64,000 nt of DNA from Anaeromyxobacter dehalogenans 2CP-C (GCF_000013385.1 NC_007760.1:4190001-4254000), one strand, 5' to 3'; shown: positions 43,693-52,564, counted from the first letter of the stretch. The notes: generated by a model from the letters alone, not told the origin. Made by a program: numbers and translations.

Positions 43693-45441
43693 TCAGCGGC
43701 GCTCGCCGGCGCGGAGCGCGGTGGGCGCCGGCGCCGGGCGCACCGGCTCCCGCGGATAGCGGAGGTTCGTGACCAGGTCCTGCACCGCCTGCGGCGGGGC
43801 CGGCGTGCGCAGGGAGACGGCGACCAGGACCGTCAGGTTCACCAGCATGCCCACCGTCCCGAACCCCTGCGGCGAGATCCCCAGCCACCAGTGCGCCGGG
43901 ACGTCCAGCTCCGGGTGCCAGAACTTGAACCAGTGGACGTACGCGGTGGTCACCGCGAGCCCGCTCAGCATCCCGGCGATGGCGCCCTCGCGCGTGGCGC
44001 GCCGCCAGAAGATCCCGGCCACCAGCACCGGGAAGAAGGACGAGGCCGCCAGCCCGAACGCGAGCGCCACCACCTCGGACACGAAGCCGGGCGGGTGGAC
44101 GCCCAGCCAGCCCGCCACCAGCACCGCCACGGTGGCCGCCCCGCGCGCCCAGGCCAGCTCGCCGCGCTCGGAGACGCGCGGGATCCACATTCCCTTCACC
44201 AGGTCGTGCGCCACCGCCGCCGAGATGACGAGCAGGAGCCCCGCCGCGGTGGAGAGCGCCGCCGCGAGCGCGCCCGCCGCCACCAGCCCGACCACCCAGG
44301 GCGGCAGCCCGGCGATCTCCGGGTTCGCGAGCACCAGCACGTCGGGGTCGATCCGCACCTCGTTGCGGGCGGGGTCGCCGGAGAGGCGCATCACCCCGTC
44401 GCCGTCGCGATCGGTGAAGCGCACCAGGCCGGTGCGCTCCCAGTCCGCCACCCAGGCCGGCGCGTCGGCGTGGCGCTTGCCGTTCAGCGACTGGATCGCC
44501 CCGGCCCGCGCGAAGGCGGCCACCGCGGGCGCGGTGGTGTAGAGCAGCGCGATGAACAGGAGCGCCCAGGCGGCCGAGGCGCGCGCGTCGCGCACCTTCG
44601 GCACGGTGAAGAACCGGATGATGATGTGCGGCAGCCCGGCCGTGCCGATCATGAGCGCGAGCGTGCTGAACAGCACGTCGATGCGGGGCCGCGTGCCGGC
44701 GGTGTAGCGGCCGAAGCCGAGGTCCTCGCCGATCCGGTCGAGCGCCTGGAGCAGGTGCACCCCCGGCTCGACCCCGAGGATCCGGGCGCCCTCCGCGCTG
44801 ACCCGCCCGCCGAGGCCGAGCTGCGGCACCGGGTTCCCGGTGAGCATGATCGACACGTAGATGGCCGGCACCAGGTACGCGGCGATGAGCACGACGTACT
44901 GGGCCACCTGCGCGTAGGTGACGCCCTTCATCCCGCCCAGCACCGCGTAGAACAGCACGATGGCCATGCCGAGCAGCACGCCGCGCTCGACCGGCACGTC
45001 CAGGAAGCGCGCGAACACCACCCCCACCCCGCGCATCTGCCCGGCCACGTAGGTGAACGAGACGAACACCGCGCACACCACGGCCACGCCGCGCGCCGAG
45101 CGCGAGTAGTACCGCTCGCCCACGAACTGCGGGACCGTGTACTTGCCGTACTTCCGCAGGTACGGGGCGAGCAGCACCGCCAGCAGCACGTAGCCGCCGG
45201 TCCAGCCCATCAGGAAGATCGAGCCGTCGCGGCCGAGCAGCGCCACCACCCCGGCCATCGAGATGAACGACGCCGCGGACATCCAGTCCGCGCCGGTGGC
45301 CATCCCGTTCAGCAGCGGGCTGACCTGCTTCTCCGCCACGTAGTACGCGCTCGTGGTCCGCGCGCGGCCCCACAGGCCGGCGAGCGCGTAGAGCGCGAAC
45401 GACGCGGCGACCAGCACCCAGGTCCAGGCGACGGGGCCCAC
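43693..45441 (-). CDS. Sodium:solute symporter (VC_2705-type, acetate/monocarboxylate)
   Basis: A 582-residue SSS-family transporter with about 13 helices: TSAYYVAEKQVSPLLNGMATGADWMSAASF, a GGMKGVTYAQV loop, and VAAGALAAALSTAAGLLLVIS. Between helices a long hydrophilic insert (about 315-370) holds DRDGDG at residues 344-349, an EF-hand-like calcium-loop start. GTG at 45441 lies 3 nt after the DUF4212 stop, so the two are translated together. Related pairs carry acetate or other small carboxylates. Confidence 0.88.
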   Translation of the reverse strand: MGPVAWTWVLVAASFALYALAGLWGRARTTSAYYVAEKQVSPLLNGMATGADWMSAASFISMAGVVALLGRDGSIFLMGWTGGYVLLAVLLAPYLRKYGKYTVPQFVGERYYSRSARGVAVVCAVFVSFTYVAGQMRGVGVVFARFLDVPVERGVLLGMAIVLFYAVLGGMKGVTYAQVAQYVVLIAAYLVPAIYVSIMLTGNPVPQLGLGGRVSAEGARILGVEPGVHLLQALDRIGEDLGFGRYTAGTRPRIDVLFSTLALMIGTAGLPHIIIRFFTVPKVRDARASAAWALLFIALLYTTAPAVAAFARAGAIQSLNGKRHADAPAWVADWERTGLVRFTDRDGDGVMRLSGDPARNEVRIDPDVLVLANPEIAGLPPWVVGLVAAGALAAALSTAAGLLLVISAAVAHDLVKGMWIPRVSERGELAWARGAATVAVLVAGWLGVHPPGFVSEVVALAFGLAASSFFPVLVAGIFWRRATREGAIAGMLSGLAVTTAYVHWFKFWHPELDVPAHWWLGISPQGFGTVGMLVNLTVLVAVSLRTPAPPQAVQDLVTNLRYPREPVRPAPAPTALRAGERR

Positions 45442-45444
45442 GCC

Positions 45445-45702
45445 TCAGTCCTCGAACACGCCGTGGGCGCGGTCGAGCCGGTTCGCGATCGCGACGTACG
45501 CCGCCACCAGCAGCACGAACACGAGCTCCGCGCCCTGCTGCCCGAACCAGAAGCCGAGCGGGAAGCCGCCGAGGTGGAACGCGTCGAGCGCGTCGGCGAA
45601 CAGGATGGCGGCGCCGCACGACACCGCGAGCCAGATCGCCAGGATCGCGGCGACGGTGCGCAGGTTGGCCCTCCAGTACGCGTCCCGGCGATCCCGTTCC
45701 AT
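45445..45702 (-). CDS. DUF4212 symporter small subunit
   Basis: 85 residues. The family start ERDRRDAYWRANLRT is followed by two membrane helices and the FPLGFWFGQQGAELVFVLL motif. DUF4212 proteins are the small partners of VC_2705-type SSS symporters, which matches the next gene. ATG at 45702. Confidence 0.92.
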   Translation of the reverse strand: MERDRRDAYWRANLRTVAAILAIWLAVSCGAAILFADALDAFHLGGFPLGFWFGQQGAELVFVLLVAAYVAIANRLDRAHGVFED

Positions 45703-46049
45703 GCGAGCCCTCCCGCGCGGCGTCCGGACGTCCCGGGCCCGAGACTACCCTGCCTGCGGCGTTCTGGCCTCTCCTGGGGCGCCGGATCCGGCCGCCTGGC
45801 CCCGGCCGGGCGCAACAATCGTCCGACCGGTGCACCTCTTGCGCCTACGCGCCGCGTCAACAGCCCAACTCGGCGTAGCTGCGCGATAATTCTCGCGCCC
45901 AACATGGGGGTTTCATCGCAGTTCGTGCGCGCAGGGACTGCGCCATGCGCGGTATTTGCGCGTTGGCCGTTGTAAACGCCGAATCCGGTGTGCTACCTCG
46001 TACCTCAGGCCACGCGGCTGGCGTCCCAACCTCACCGTGGAGGAAGAAA
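45703..46049. other. Divergent spacer between two transporter operons
   Basis: 347 bp, less GC rich than average in its right half. An imperfect inverted repeat (ctacgcgccg at 45845-45854 and cggcgtag at 45871-45878) is followed by gataat (45885-45890), a possible -10 without a clear -35. I see no gene. It must hold promoters for both the DUF4212 and MHS genes. Confidence 0.45.
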
Positions 46050-47741
46050 ATGTCCGTGTCGTCGGCATCCCCTGTCCGACCTGTCCCCCCCGATTCCGGC
46101 GCACGCGCCGGCATCACCCGCGAAGAGAAGATGGTCATCTTCGCGTCGTCCCTCGGCACCGTCTTCGAGTGGTACGACTTCTACCTGTACGGCTCGCTCG
46201 CGGCGATCATCAGCAAGCAGTTCTTCGCAGGCGTGGACGAGCGCACCGGCTTCATCTTCGCGCTCCTCGCCTTCGCCGCCGGCTTCGCCGTGCGGCCCTT
46301 CGGCGCGGTGGTGTTCGGCCGGCTCGGCGACATGATCGGCCGGAAGCACACCTTCCTGCTCACCATCCTCATCATGGGCGGCTCGACGGCAATCGTCGGC
46401 ATGCTCCCCAGCTACGCCACCATCGGCGTGCTGGCGCCCATCATCCTCATCTCCATGCGCATGCTGCAGGGCCTCGCGCTCGGCGGTGAGTACGGCGGCG
46501 CGGCCACCTACGTCGCCGAGCACGCGCCCCCGGGCCGGCGCGGCAACTTCACGAGCTGGATCCAGACCACCGCCACCCTCGGCCTGTTCCTCTCGCTCCT
46601 CATCATCCTCGGCACCCGCATCGGCCTGGGCAACGAGGCGTTCGAGAAGTGGGGCTGGCGCGTCCCGTTCCTGCTCTCGCTCATCCTGCTCGGCATCTCC
46701 GTCTACATCCGCCTCCAGCTGAACGAGTCGCCGGTGTTCAAGCGGATGAAGGAGGAGGGCAAGGCCTCGAAGGCCCCGCTCACCGAGTCCTTCCTGCGCT
46801 GGAACAACCTGAAGATCGTCCTGATGGTGCTGTTCGGCGGCGTCGCCGGCCAGGCGGTGGTCTGGTACACGGGCCAGTTCTACGCGCTGTTCTTCCTCCA
46901 GCAGACGCTGAAGGTGGACCCGACCGCGTCGAACTACATGATCGCGGCCTCGCTGATCATCGGCACACCGTTCTTCATCGTGTTCGGCACGCTCTCGGAC
47001 AAGATCGGCCGCAAGCGGATCATCATGGCGGGCTGCGTGCTCGCCGCGCTGACCTACTTCCCCATCTTCAAGGGCATCACGAAGTACGCGAACCCGGCGC
47101 TGGAGCACGCGCAGGCGACGAACCCCGTGACGGTGGTCGCCGATCCCAAGGACTGCAGCTTCCAGTTCGACCCGATCGGCAAGGCCAAGTTCACGAAGTC
47201 CTGCGACGTCGCCAAGGCCTCGCTCGCGAAGAAGGGCGTGCCGTACCGCAACGAGGAGGCGCCCGCGGGCACCGTCGCCACCATCAAGATCGGCGAGGTG
47301 TCGGTCGCGAGCTTCGCCGGCAACACGCTCTCGCCGGCCGACTTCAAGACGCAGAACGCCGCGTTCGAGAAGGCGCTCGGCGGCGCCATCACGACCGCCG
47401 GGTACCCCGCCAAGGCGGACATGAACCAGGTGAACTACGTGATGGTCGTGCTGCTCCTGACCATCCTGGTCATCTACGTGACCATGGTGTACGCGCCGAT
47501 CGCGGCGTGGCTGGTCGAGCTCTTCCCGGCTCGCATCCGCTACACCTCGATGTCGCTGCCGTACCACATCGGCAACGGCTGGTTCGGCGGCTTCCTGCCG
47601 ACCATCTCGTTCGCGATGGTCGCCGCCAGCGGCGACATCTACTACGGCCTCTGGTACCCCATCGTCATCGCGCTCATCACCGCGGTCCTCGGCACCCTCT
47701 TCATGCCCGAGACCAAGGATCGCGACATCAACCACGAGTAG
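46050..47741 (+). CDS. MHS-family MFS transporter with large inserted loop
   Basis: A 563-residue transporter. The N-terminal ASSLGTVFEWYDFYLYG and RPFGAVVFGRLGDMIGRKH are hallmarks of the metabolite:H+ symporter group (ShiA/ProP/CitA). Normal length is about 430-450. Here about 118 extra residues (about 343-460) sit between late helices, mostly hydrophilic, with Cys369 and Cys385 that could form a disulfide outside the membrane. Organic acids or betaines are usual substrates. A GGAGGA Shine-Dalgarno precedes ATG 46050. Confidence 0.88.
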   Translation: MSVSSASPVRPVPPDSGARAGITREEKMVIFASSLGTVFEWYDFYLYGSLAAIISKQFFAGVDERTGFIFALLAFAAGFAVRPFGAVVFGRLGDMIGRKHTFLLTILIMGGSTAIVGMLPSYATIGVLAPIILISMRMLQGLALGGEYGGAATYVAEHAPPGRRGNFTSWIQTTATLGLFLSLLIILGTRIGLGNEAFEKWGWRVPFLLSLILLGISVYIRLQLNESPVFKRMKEEGKASKAPLTESFLRWNNLKIVLMVLFGGVAGQAVVWYTGQFYALFFLQQTLKVDPTASNYMIAASLIIGTPFFIVFGTLSDKIGRKRIIMAGCVLAALTYFPIFKGITKYANPALEHAQATNPVTVVADPKDCSFQFDPIGKAKFTKSCDVAKASLAKKGVPYRNEEAPAGTVATIKIGEVSVASFAGNTLSPADFKTQNAAFEKALGGAITTAGYPAKADMNQVNYVMVVLLLTILVIYVTMVYAPIAAWLVELFPARIRYTSMSLPYHIGNGWFGGFLPTISFAMVAASGDIYYGLWYPIVIALITAVLGTLFMPETKDRDINHE

Positions 47742-47742
47742 C

Positions 47743-47832
47743 ATGAGCGGCGCGCAGTTCGGGATGATGGCCGGTGGCCTGGCCGTGCTGGGCCCCGTCA
47801 TCTGGGGAGTGGCGGAGGTCACCAGCAGGTAG
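47743..47832 (+). CDS. 29-residue single-helix small protein (putative)
   Basis: The frame begins 1 nt after the stop of the MHS gene and encodes MSGAQFGMMAGGLAVLGPVI plus nine more residues ending in TSR. It is one short Gly/Ala-rich hydrophobic helix. A strong terminator follows 14 nt later, so it is part of the same transcript. The coupling and helix suggest a small membrane partner of the transporter, but it is too short to be certain. Confidence 0.4.
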   Translation: MSGAQFGMMAGGLAVLGPVIWGVAEVTSR

Positions 47833-47846
47833 TCGCCGCTCGTGCC

Positions 47847-47888
47847 GGGGCCGGACGTGCACATCCCGCACGTCCGGCCCCTTCCCTT
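47847..47888 (+). terminator. Rho-independent terminator of the MHS operon
   Basis: Perfect 14-bp stem ggggccggacgtgc (47847-47860) and gcacgtccggcccc (47868-47881) with a 7-nt loop, then ttcccttt. It probably also serves the convergent kinase gene. Confidence 0.87.
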
Positions 47889-47910
47889 TCTCCGGGCGGG
47901 GGCGCGGGGC

Positions 47911-49311
47911 TCAGCGCCGGCCGGGCGGGCGCACCAGCGTCACGGTGCACGGCGCCTCGAGCGCGACCTTCGTCGCGACGGTGCCGAGGATCCCGCGCAG
48001 CGGCACGTCGGGCGGGGGCGCGCCGATCACCAGGTGCTCGACGCCGTTCGCGCGCGCGTAGTCCACCAGCGCCTGCGCCGGATCGCCGGACTCGATCACG
48101 TGCAGCGAGACCTGCCCGGCCTCGAGGGCCAGCGGCTCGGCCCAGTGGCGCAGCAGCGCCAGGTGCTTGATGCGCTGGTGCGCGGCGGTCTCGTCGGCGC
48201 TCGAGCCGCCCAGCTCCGGGGTGGGCCGGATGACCGTGGCCACCGCCAGCCGCCGCGCGTCCTGCAGCGACAGGAGCCGCCGCACCGTCTGGCGGATGGC
48301 CTCGAACTGCGCCTCGTTGGTGTGCTGCGTGGCGATGCAGGCCAGCACGATGGCCGCCCCGGACAGCTCGGTGGACGGGAGCGCCAGCGGCGCCGGCTCG
48401 TAGCCGGCCGCCTTGATCCAGCGGCGGAACAGCGTGAGCGGCCCGGCGGCGCGGCGGCGCCGCCCGCGCTCCGTGATCGCCACCTGGTCCGGGTGCGCCA
48501 GGTCGAACGCGACCTGCGCGGCCGAGGCGTGGCGGCGGCCCGCGTCCGGCTCGAGGCACCGCAGCACCAGCTCCTGGAACCACTCCGGCAGCGCCGGCAC
48601 CAGGGCCCGCGGCGGCGTCGGGTCGCGGTACAGCCGCCGGCGCAGGCCGCCCGGCGTGGTGGGCGCGCCGAACGGCAGCCGGCCGGTGGCGAGCTCGTAC
48701 AGCACCACCCCGAGCGCGAACAGGTCGCTGCGCGGGTCGCTCCGCGCGCCGACCACCTGCTCCGGCGCGATGTACGGCGCCGAGCCGATGGGGCGCCGGA
48801 ACTCCTCGGCGAGGAGGTCCGGGTAGTGGGCGTGGTGCGCGAGCCCGAAGTCCACCAGCACCGCCTCGCCGGTGGGCCGGAACACCACGTTGGCCGGCTT
48901 CAGGTCGAGGTGGATCGCCTCCTGCTGGTGGAGATCGTGGAGCGCGGTGGCGAGCGCGATCCCGATGCGCACCACCTCGTCGAGCGGGACCGGCTCGTCG
49001 CCGACCCACTCCTTGAGCGAGCGGCCGCGGACCTCCTCCATCACCAGGTAGGGCTGCCGCTCCAGGTCGCCGGCGGCCACGAAGCGCGGCACGTGCGGCC
49101 CCTTCAGCGCGGCGAGCACCGTCTGCTCCACCTCGAAGGAGATCACGCTGCTGGCCGGCTCCCCCGGGCCGAGCCGGGGGATCTTCATGATCATGGGGAA
49201 GCCGGGGTCGGGGCCGGTGACCCGGTAGATGACGCCCATGCCGCCGGCGTGGAAGCGCTCGCCGATGCGGAAGCCGTCCACCACGTCGCCGGGCCCGGGC
49301 AGATCGCTCAC
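47911..49311 (-). CDS. Ser/Thr protein kinase fused to universal stress protein domain
   Basis: 466 residues. The Hanks-type kinase domain spans about 14-275: glycine loop FHAGGMGVIYRV, Lys in MIMKIPRL, the catalytic loop as His134-Leu-Asp136 (HLDLKPANV, non-RD), VDFGLA and the activation-segment end APYIAPEQ. A UspA domain follows (about 315-466, with VIGAPPPDVPLRGILGTVATKV near the nucleotide site). There is no membrane helix. GTG at 49311 starts 5 nt after the phosphoesterase stop. The GGAGA site overlaps that stop, so the genes are coupled. Confidence 0.88.
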   Translation of the reverse strand: MSDLPGPGDVVDGFRIGERFHAGGMGVIYRVTGPDPGFPMIMKIPRLGPGEPASSVISFEVEQTVLAALKGPHVPRFVAAGDLERQPYLVMEEVRGRSLKEWVGDEPVPLDEVVRIGIALATALHDLHQQEAIHLDLKPANVVFRPTGEAVLVDFGLAHHAHYPDLLAEEFRRPIGSAPYIAPEQVVGARSDPRSDLFALGVVLYELATGRLPFGAPTTPGGLRRRLYRDPTPPRALVPALPEWFQELVLRCLEPDAGRRHASAAQVAFDLAHPDQVAITERGRRRRAAGPLTLFRRWIKAAGYEPAPLALPSTELSGAAIVLACIATQHTNEAQFEAIRQTVRRLLSLQDARRLAVATVIRPTPELGGSSADETAAHQRIKHLALLRHWAEPLALEAGQVSLHVIESGDPAQALVDYARANGVEHLVIGAPPPDVPLRGILGTVATKVALEAPCTVTLVRPPGRR

Positions 49312-49316
49312 CGGTC

Positions 49317-50063
49317 TCACTCTCCGTGCGCGAGGCGCTGCGCGAGCCGCTCGGGCAGCCCGGCCGCGCGCACCTTGGCGGCGGCCGCCGGCCAGTCGTA
49401 GGGGACGCGGTGGAAGGTGATGGACGCGCGCGCCACGTCCACGATGGCGTAGCACGCCGCGGTGTTCCCGTCGCGGGGCTGGCCCGCCGAGCCCACCACC
49501 GCCAGCCATCGGCGGCGCGGCGGGGCCGGGATGGCCACCCCGGGGACCGGCCGGAACGCCACCGGCCGGTCGGCGGCCCCGGTGTAGTAGAGCACCGGCT
49601 CGTGCACGTGCCCGCAGAACACGTAGGGCGCGCCCGCCGCGGCCAGGCTCCGCTGCGCGTGCAGCGGGTCGGTCACGTAGGCCCACTCCCCCGGCGCGTC
49701 GGCGCTGGCGTGCACCAGCACCAGCGGGTCGCGCCGGATCACCAGCGGCAGGCCGCCGAGGAACGCGCGCGCCGCCGGCCCGAGCCGCTCGCGGGTCCAC
49801 CGCACCGCCTCCTCGGCGGTGGGGTTCATGGTGGCCGCCTCGCGCGGCTCGATCACCGCGGCGTCGTGGTTGCCGAGCACCACCAGCGCGCCGCGCTCCG
49901 CGTGCGCCTGCACCAGCTCCAGCACCGCCACCGGATCGGCGCCGTAGCCCACCAGGTCGCCGAGGAACGCGTGGCCGTCCACGCCCGCCGCCTCCGCGTG
50001 CGCGAGGCAGGCGGTGAGCGCCTCCAGGTTCGCGTGCACGTCGGCGAACAGCGCCAGCCTCAT
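49317..50063 (-). CDS. Calcineurin-like metallophosphoesterase
   Basis: A 248-residue phosphoesterase of the YfcE/MJ0936-like group. Metal-site motifs are all present: FADVHANLEAL, FLGDLVGYGADP, VVLGNHDAAV, VHASAD and FCGHVHEPVLY. Relatives hydrolyse phosphodiesters or act as protein phosphatases. Its coupling to the kinase-USP gene suggests an opposed role, but the target is unknown. ATG at 50063 is preferred over GTG at 50069. Confidence 0.87.
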   Translation of the reverse strand: MRLALFADVHANLEALTACLAHAEAAGVDGHAFLGDLVGYGADPVAVLELVQAHAERGALVVLGNHDAAVIEPREAATMNPTAEEAVRWTRERLGPAARAFLGGLPLVIRRDPLVLVHASADAPGEWAYVTDPLHAQRSLAAAGAPYVFCGHVHEPVLYYTGAADRPVAFRPVPGVAIPAPPRRRWLAVVGSAGQPRDGNTAACYAIVDVARASITFHRVPYDWPAAAAKVRAAGLPERLAQRLAHGE

Positions 50064-50521
50064 GCCCACCCCCGAGCCGCGTGGCCGCGGCGGACCGCCG
50101 GTCCGGCCCCGCCGGCCAGCATAGCAAGCGCAGCCGGTGCGGCCGCGGCGCGCCAGCCTTGCGCCACCGGCCGGGCGTGCGGCCGACCGCCTCCCCCGTT
50201 GCGGCGCCGCGTTCTCACGCAGCGTGCGTGTTGACCCGGGCGCGACGCAAAGCGTTCGCGCAAGCGGTGCGTCGCAGGCGAATCATCGACCCGGAGCGGC
50301 GACGTCGATTGATCAACGTCAGCAATTCGCGCAATTTTGTGCGCGGGCGCCACTATCGTTCGCGCATTTCGTGCTGTAGGCTTGCCGCTCGAAACACCCG
50401 AGCCCACGATGTGCGACTTCCCCACGCAATCGCGGTCCTCGGGGAGAAGCCCGGCTGACTTGTCGCACTGCACTTTCGAGAGATGCCCGGCGCGTTCGCG
50501 CAGGCTTCCAAGGAGAGTCAA
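50064..50521. other. Divergent regulatory region ahead of the acetate permease operon
   Basis: 458 bp without a gene. It includes the 20-bp dyad at 50301-50320, the repeat gcaatt at 50322-50327 and 50331-50336, and a possible -10, TATCGT, at 50354-50359 without a clear -35. The right part (50290-50460) is unusually A/T rich for this genome, as expected of a promoter region. Confidence 0.5.
50301..50320. promoter_or_regulatory. 20-bp near-perfect dyad, candidate operator
   Basis: gacgtcgattgatcaacgtc is self-complementary at 8 of 10 base pairs, or 9 counting the central T-G step as a spacer. It lies about 200 bp before the DUF485 start and about 50 bp before the candidate -10. Confidence 0.5.
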
Positions 50522-50866
50522 ATGGCAGAACCGGCACGGAGCGGTCCCAGCACGGATTCCAGGGGCAACAAGAGCGCGCTCCAGGTCCTCGATTCGCCCG
50601 ACTTCAAGGCACTCGTGAAGAAGCGCTGGAGCGTCAGCATGGTGCTGCTCGCCCTGCTGTTCGTGACCTACTACGGGTTCATCCTGCTGCTCGCGACGAA
50701 CAAGGCGTTCGTCACGCAGAAGGTCGGCGAGGTCACCACGCTCGCGATCCCGCTCGGCGTGGCGGTGATCATCTTCGCCTGGCTGCTCACCGCCTACTAC
50801 GTGGGCTGGGCCAACAAGTCGTACGACCCAGAGGTCGAGCGGCTGAAGTCGCAGCTGAAGCGCTGA
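50522..50866 (+). CDS. DUF485 membrane protein (ActP partner)
   Basis: 114 residues. The DUF485 core has two helices: MVLLALLFVTYYGFILLLA and TTLAIPLGVAVIIFAWLLTAYYVGWANK. The YYGFILL and TAYYVGWAN motifs are typical of YjcH-type proteins encoded next to acetate permease ActP. An AAGGAG site precedes ATG 50522. The actP gene follows within 30 nt. Confidence 0.9.
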   Translation: MAEPARSGPSTDSRGNKSALQVLDSPDFKALVKKRWSVSMVLLALLFVTYYGFILLLATNKAFVTQKVGEVTTLAIPLGVAVIIFAWLLTAYYVGWANKSYDPEVERLKSQLKR

Positions 50867-50894
50867 CCCGGATCGCACCAGGAGACCCGTGACC

Positions 50895-52520
50895 ATGACC
50901 CACCTCGGCGTGATCCAGCAGCTCGTCCTCCAGCAGGCGCAGCAGGCGGCGCCCCAGGCGACCACCACCCTCGGGAAGCCGACCGTCGCCTCCATCGGCT
51001 TCTTCTTCCTGATCGTGGCGGTGACGCTCGTCATCACCTACTTCGCCGCGAAGAAGACCAAGACCTCCTCCGAGTTCTACGCCGCCGGCCGCAGCGTGTC
51101 GGCGCTCCAGAACGGCTTCGCCCTGGCCGGCGACTACATGTCCGCGGCCTCGTTCCTCGGCATCTCCGGCATGGTCGCCCTGAAGGGCTACGACGGCATG
51201 ATCTACGCCACCGGCTGGCTCGTCGGCTGGCCGGCGCTCATGTTCCTCGTGGCCGAGCCGCTCCGCAACCTCGGCAAGTTCACCTTCGCCGACGTGGTCG
51301 CGTTCCGCCTGCGGCAGAAGCCGGTCCGCATCGCGGCGGCCATCGGCGGCATCCTGACGGTGCTCTTCTACACCATCGCCCAGATGGTGGGCTCCGGCGC
51401 CCTCATCCAGCTCATGTTCGGCCTGAAGTACGAGATCGCCGAGATCATCGTCGGCGTGGTCATGCTCGCGTACGTGCTGTTCGGCGGCATGCTCGCCACG
51501 ACCTGGGTGCAGATCATCAAGGCCGGCCTGCTGCTGTTCGGCGTGACCATCCTCACCGGCCTCGTGCTCGCGAGGTTCGGCTTCAACCCGGGCAACCTCT
51601 ACAAGGCGGTGGTGGACCAGTACGGCCAGCCCTCGCTCGAGCCGGGCGGCTTCGTCGCGAACCCGGTGGAGGCGGTCTCCCTGGGCCTCGCGCTCATGTT
51701 CGGCCTGCTCGGCCTGCCGCACATCCTGATGCGCTTCTACACCGTCCCGGACGCCAAGGCGGCCCGCAAGTCGGTGCTCTACGCCACCGGCCTCATCGGC
51801 TACTTCTACCTGATCATCCCGATCGTCGGCTTCGGCGCGGCGGTGCTCACCCCCGGCGGGCGCGCGTTCATCACCTCGATCGACAAGGGCGGCAACATGG
51901 CCTCGCCGATCCTGGCGGAGCAGCTGCTCGGCTCCGGCTTCCTCGGCTTCATCGCGGCGGTCGCGTTCGCGACCATCCTCGCGGTGGTGGCCGGCCTCAC
52001 GCTGGCCGGCGCGTCGGCCTACTCGCACGACATCTACGTGAACGTCATCAAGGGCGGGCACGCGACGGAGGAGGAGCAGGTCAAGGCCGCCAAGACCGCC
52101 ACCGTTGTGTTCGGCATCTTCGCGGTGGGCCTGGGCATCCTCTTCAAGGGCCAGAACGTGGCCTTCATGGTGGGCCTCGCGTTCGCCATCGCGGCCAGCG
52201 CCAACTTCCCGGCGCTGCTCATGTCGATCGTCTGGAAGCGCTTCACCACCATGGGCGCGGTCTGGTCCATCCTGGTGGGCGCGTTCTCGTCCTGCATCAT
52301 GATCCTGCTGTCGCCCACGGTCTGGGGCGAGGTGTTCCACCACCTCGACGCCGCCGGCAAGCCCTACGGCATCCTGCCGTGGAAGAACCCGGCCATCTTC
52401 TCGATGACGGCCGCGTTCGTCGCGGGCATCGTGGTGTCCCTCGTGACCGCCGACCAGGGCGCGCAGGACAAGTTCGAGGACGAGAAGCTCCGCACGTACC
52501 TCGGCGTCGGCGCCGAGTAG
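50895..52520 (+). CDS. actP: Cation/acetate symporter ActP
   Basis: A 541-residue SSS-family permease with about 13 helices: SEFYAAGRSVSALQNGFALAGDYMSAASFLG, MVALKGYDGMIYATGWLVGW, and VVAGLTLAGASAYSHDIYVNV are the ActP signature. It imports acetate with sodium or protons. ATG at 50895 has AGGAG at 10 nt. GTG at 50889 is too close to that site. The first 30 residues are Gln-rich and precede the first helix. It forms an operon with DUF485 and ends at a strong terminator. Confidence 0.95.
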   Translation: MTHLGVIQQLVLQQAQQAAPQATTTLGKPTVASIGFFFLIVAVTLVITYFAAKKTKTSSEFYAAGRSVSALQNGFALAGDYMSAASFLGISGMVALKGYDGMIYATGWLVGWPALMFLVAEPLRNLGKFTFADVVAFRLRQKPVRIAAAIGGILTVLFYTIAQMVGSGALIQLMFGLKYEIAEIIVGVVMLAYVLFGGMLATTWVQIIKAGLLLFGVTILTGLVLARFGFNPGNLYKAVVDQYGQPSLEPGGFVANPVEAVSLGLALMFGLLGLPHILMRFYTVPDAKAARKSVLYATGLIGYFYLIIPIVGFGAAVLTPGGRAFITSIDKGGNMASPILAEQLLGSGFLGFIAAVAFATILAVVAGLTLAGASAYSHDIYVNVIKGGHATEEEQVKAAKTATVVFGIFAVGLGILFKGQNVAFMVGLAFAIAASANFPALLMSIVWKRFTTMGAVWSILVGAFSSCIMILLSPTVWGEVFHHLDAAGKPYGILPWKNPAIFSMTAAFVAGIVVSLVTADQGAQDKFEDEKLRTYLGVGAE

Positions 52521-52564
52521 CGTCCCGGGCGGCGGCCCCTCCTCGACGCCGCCCCGAAGCCGCG

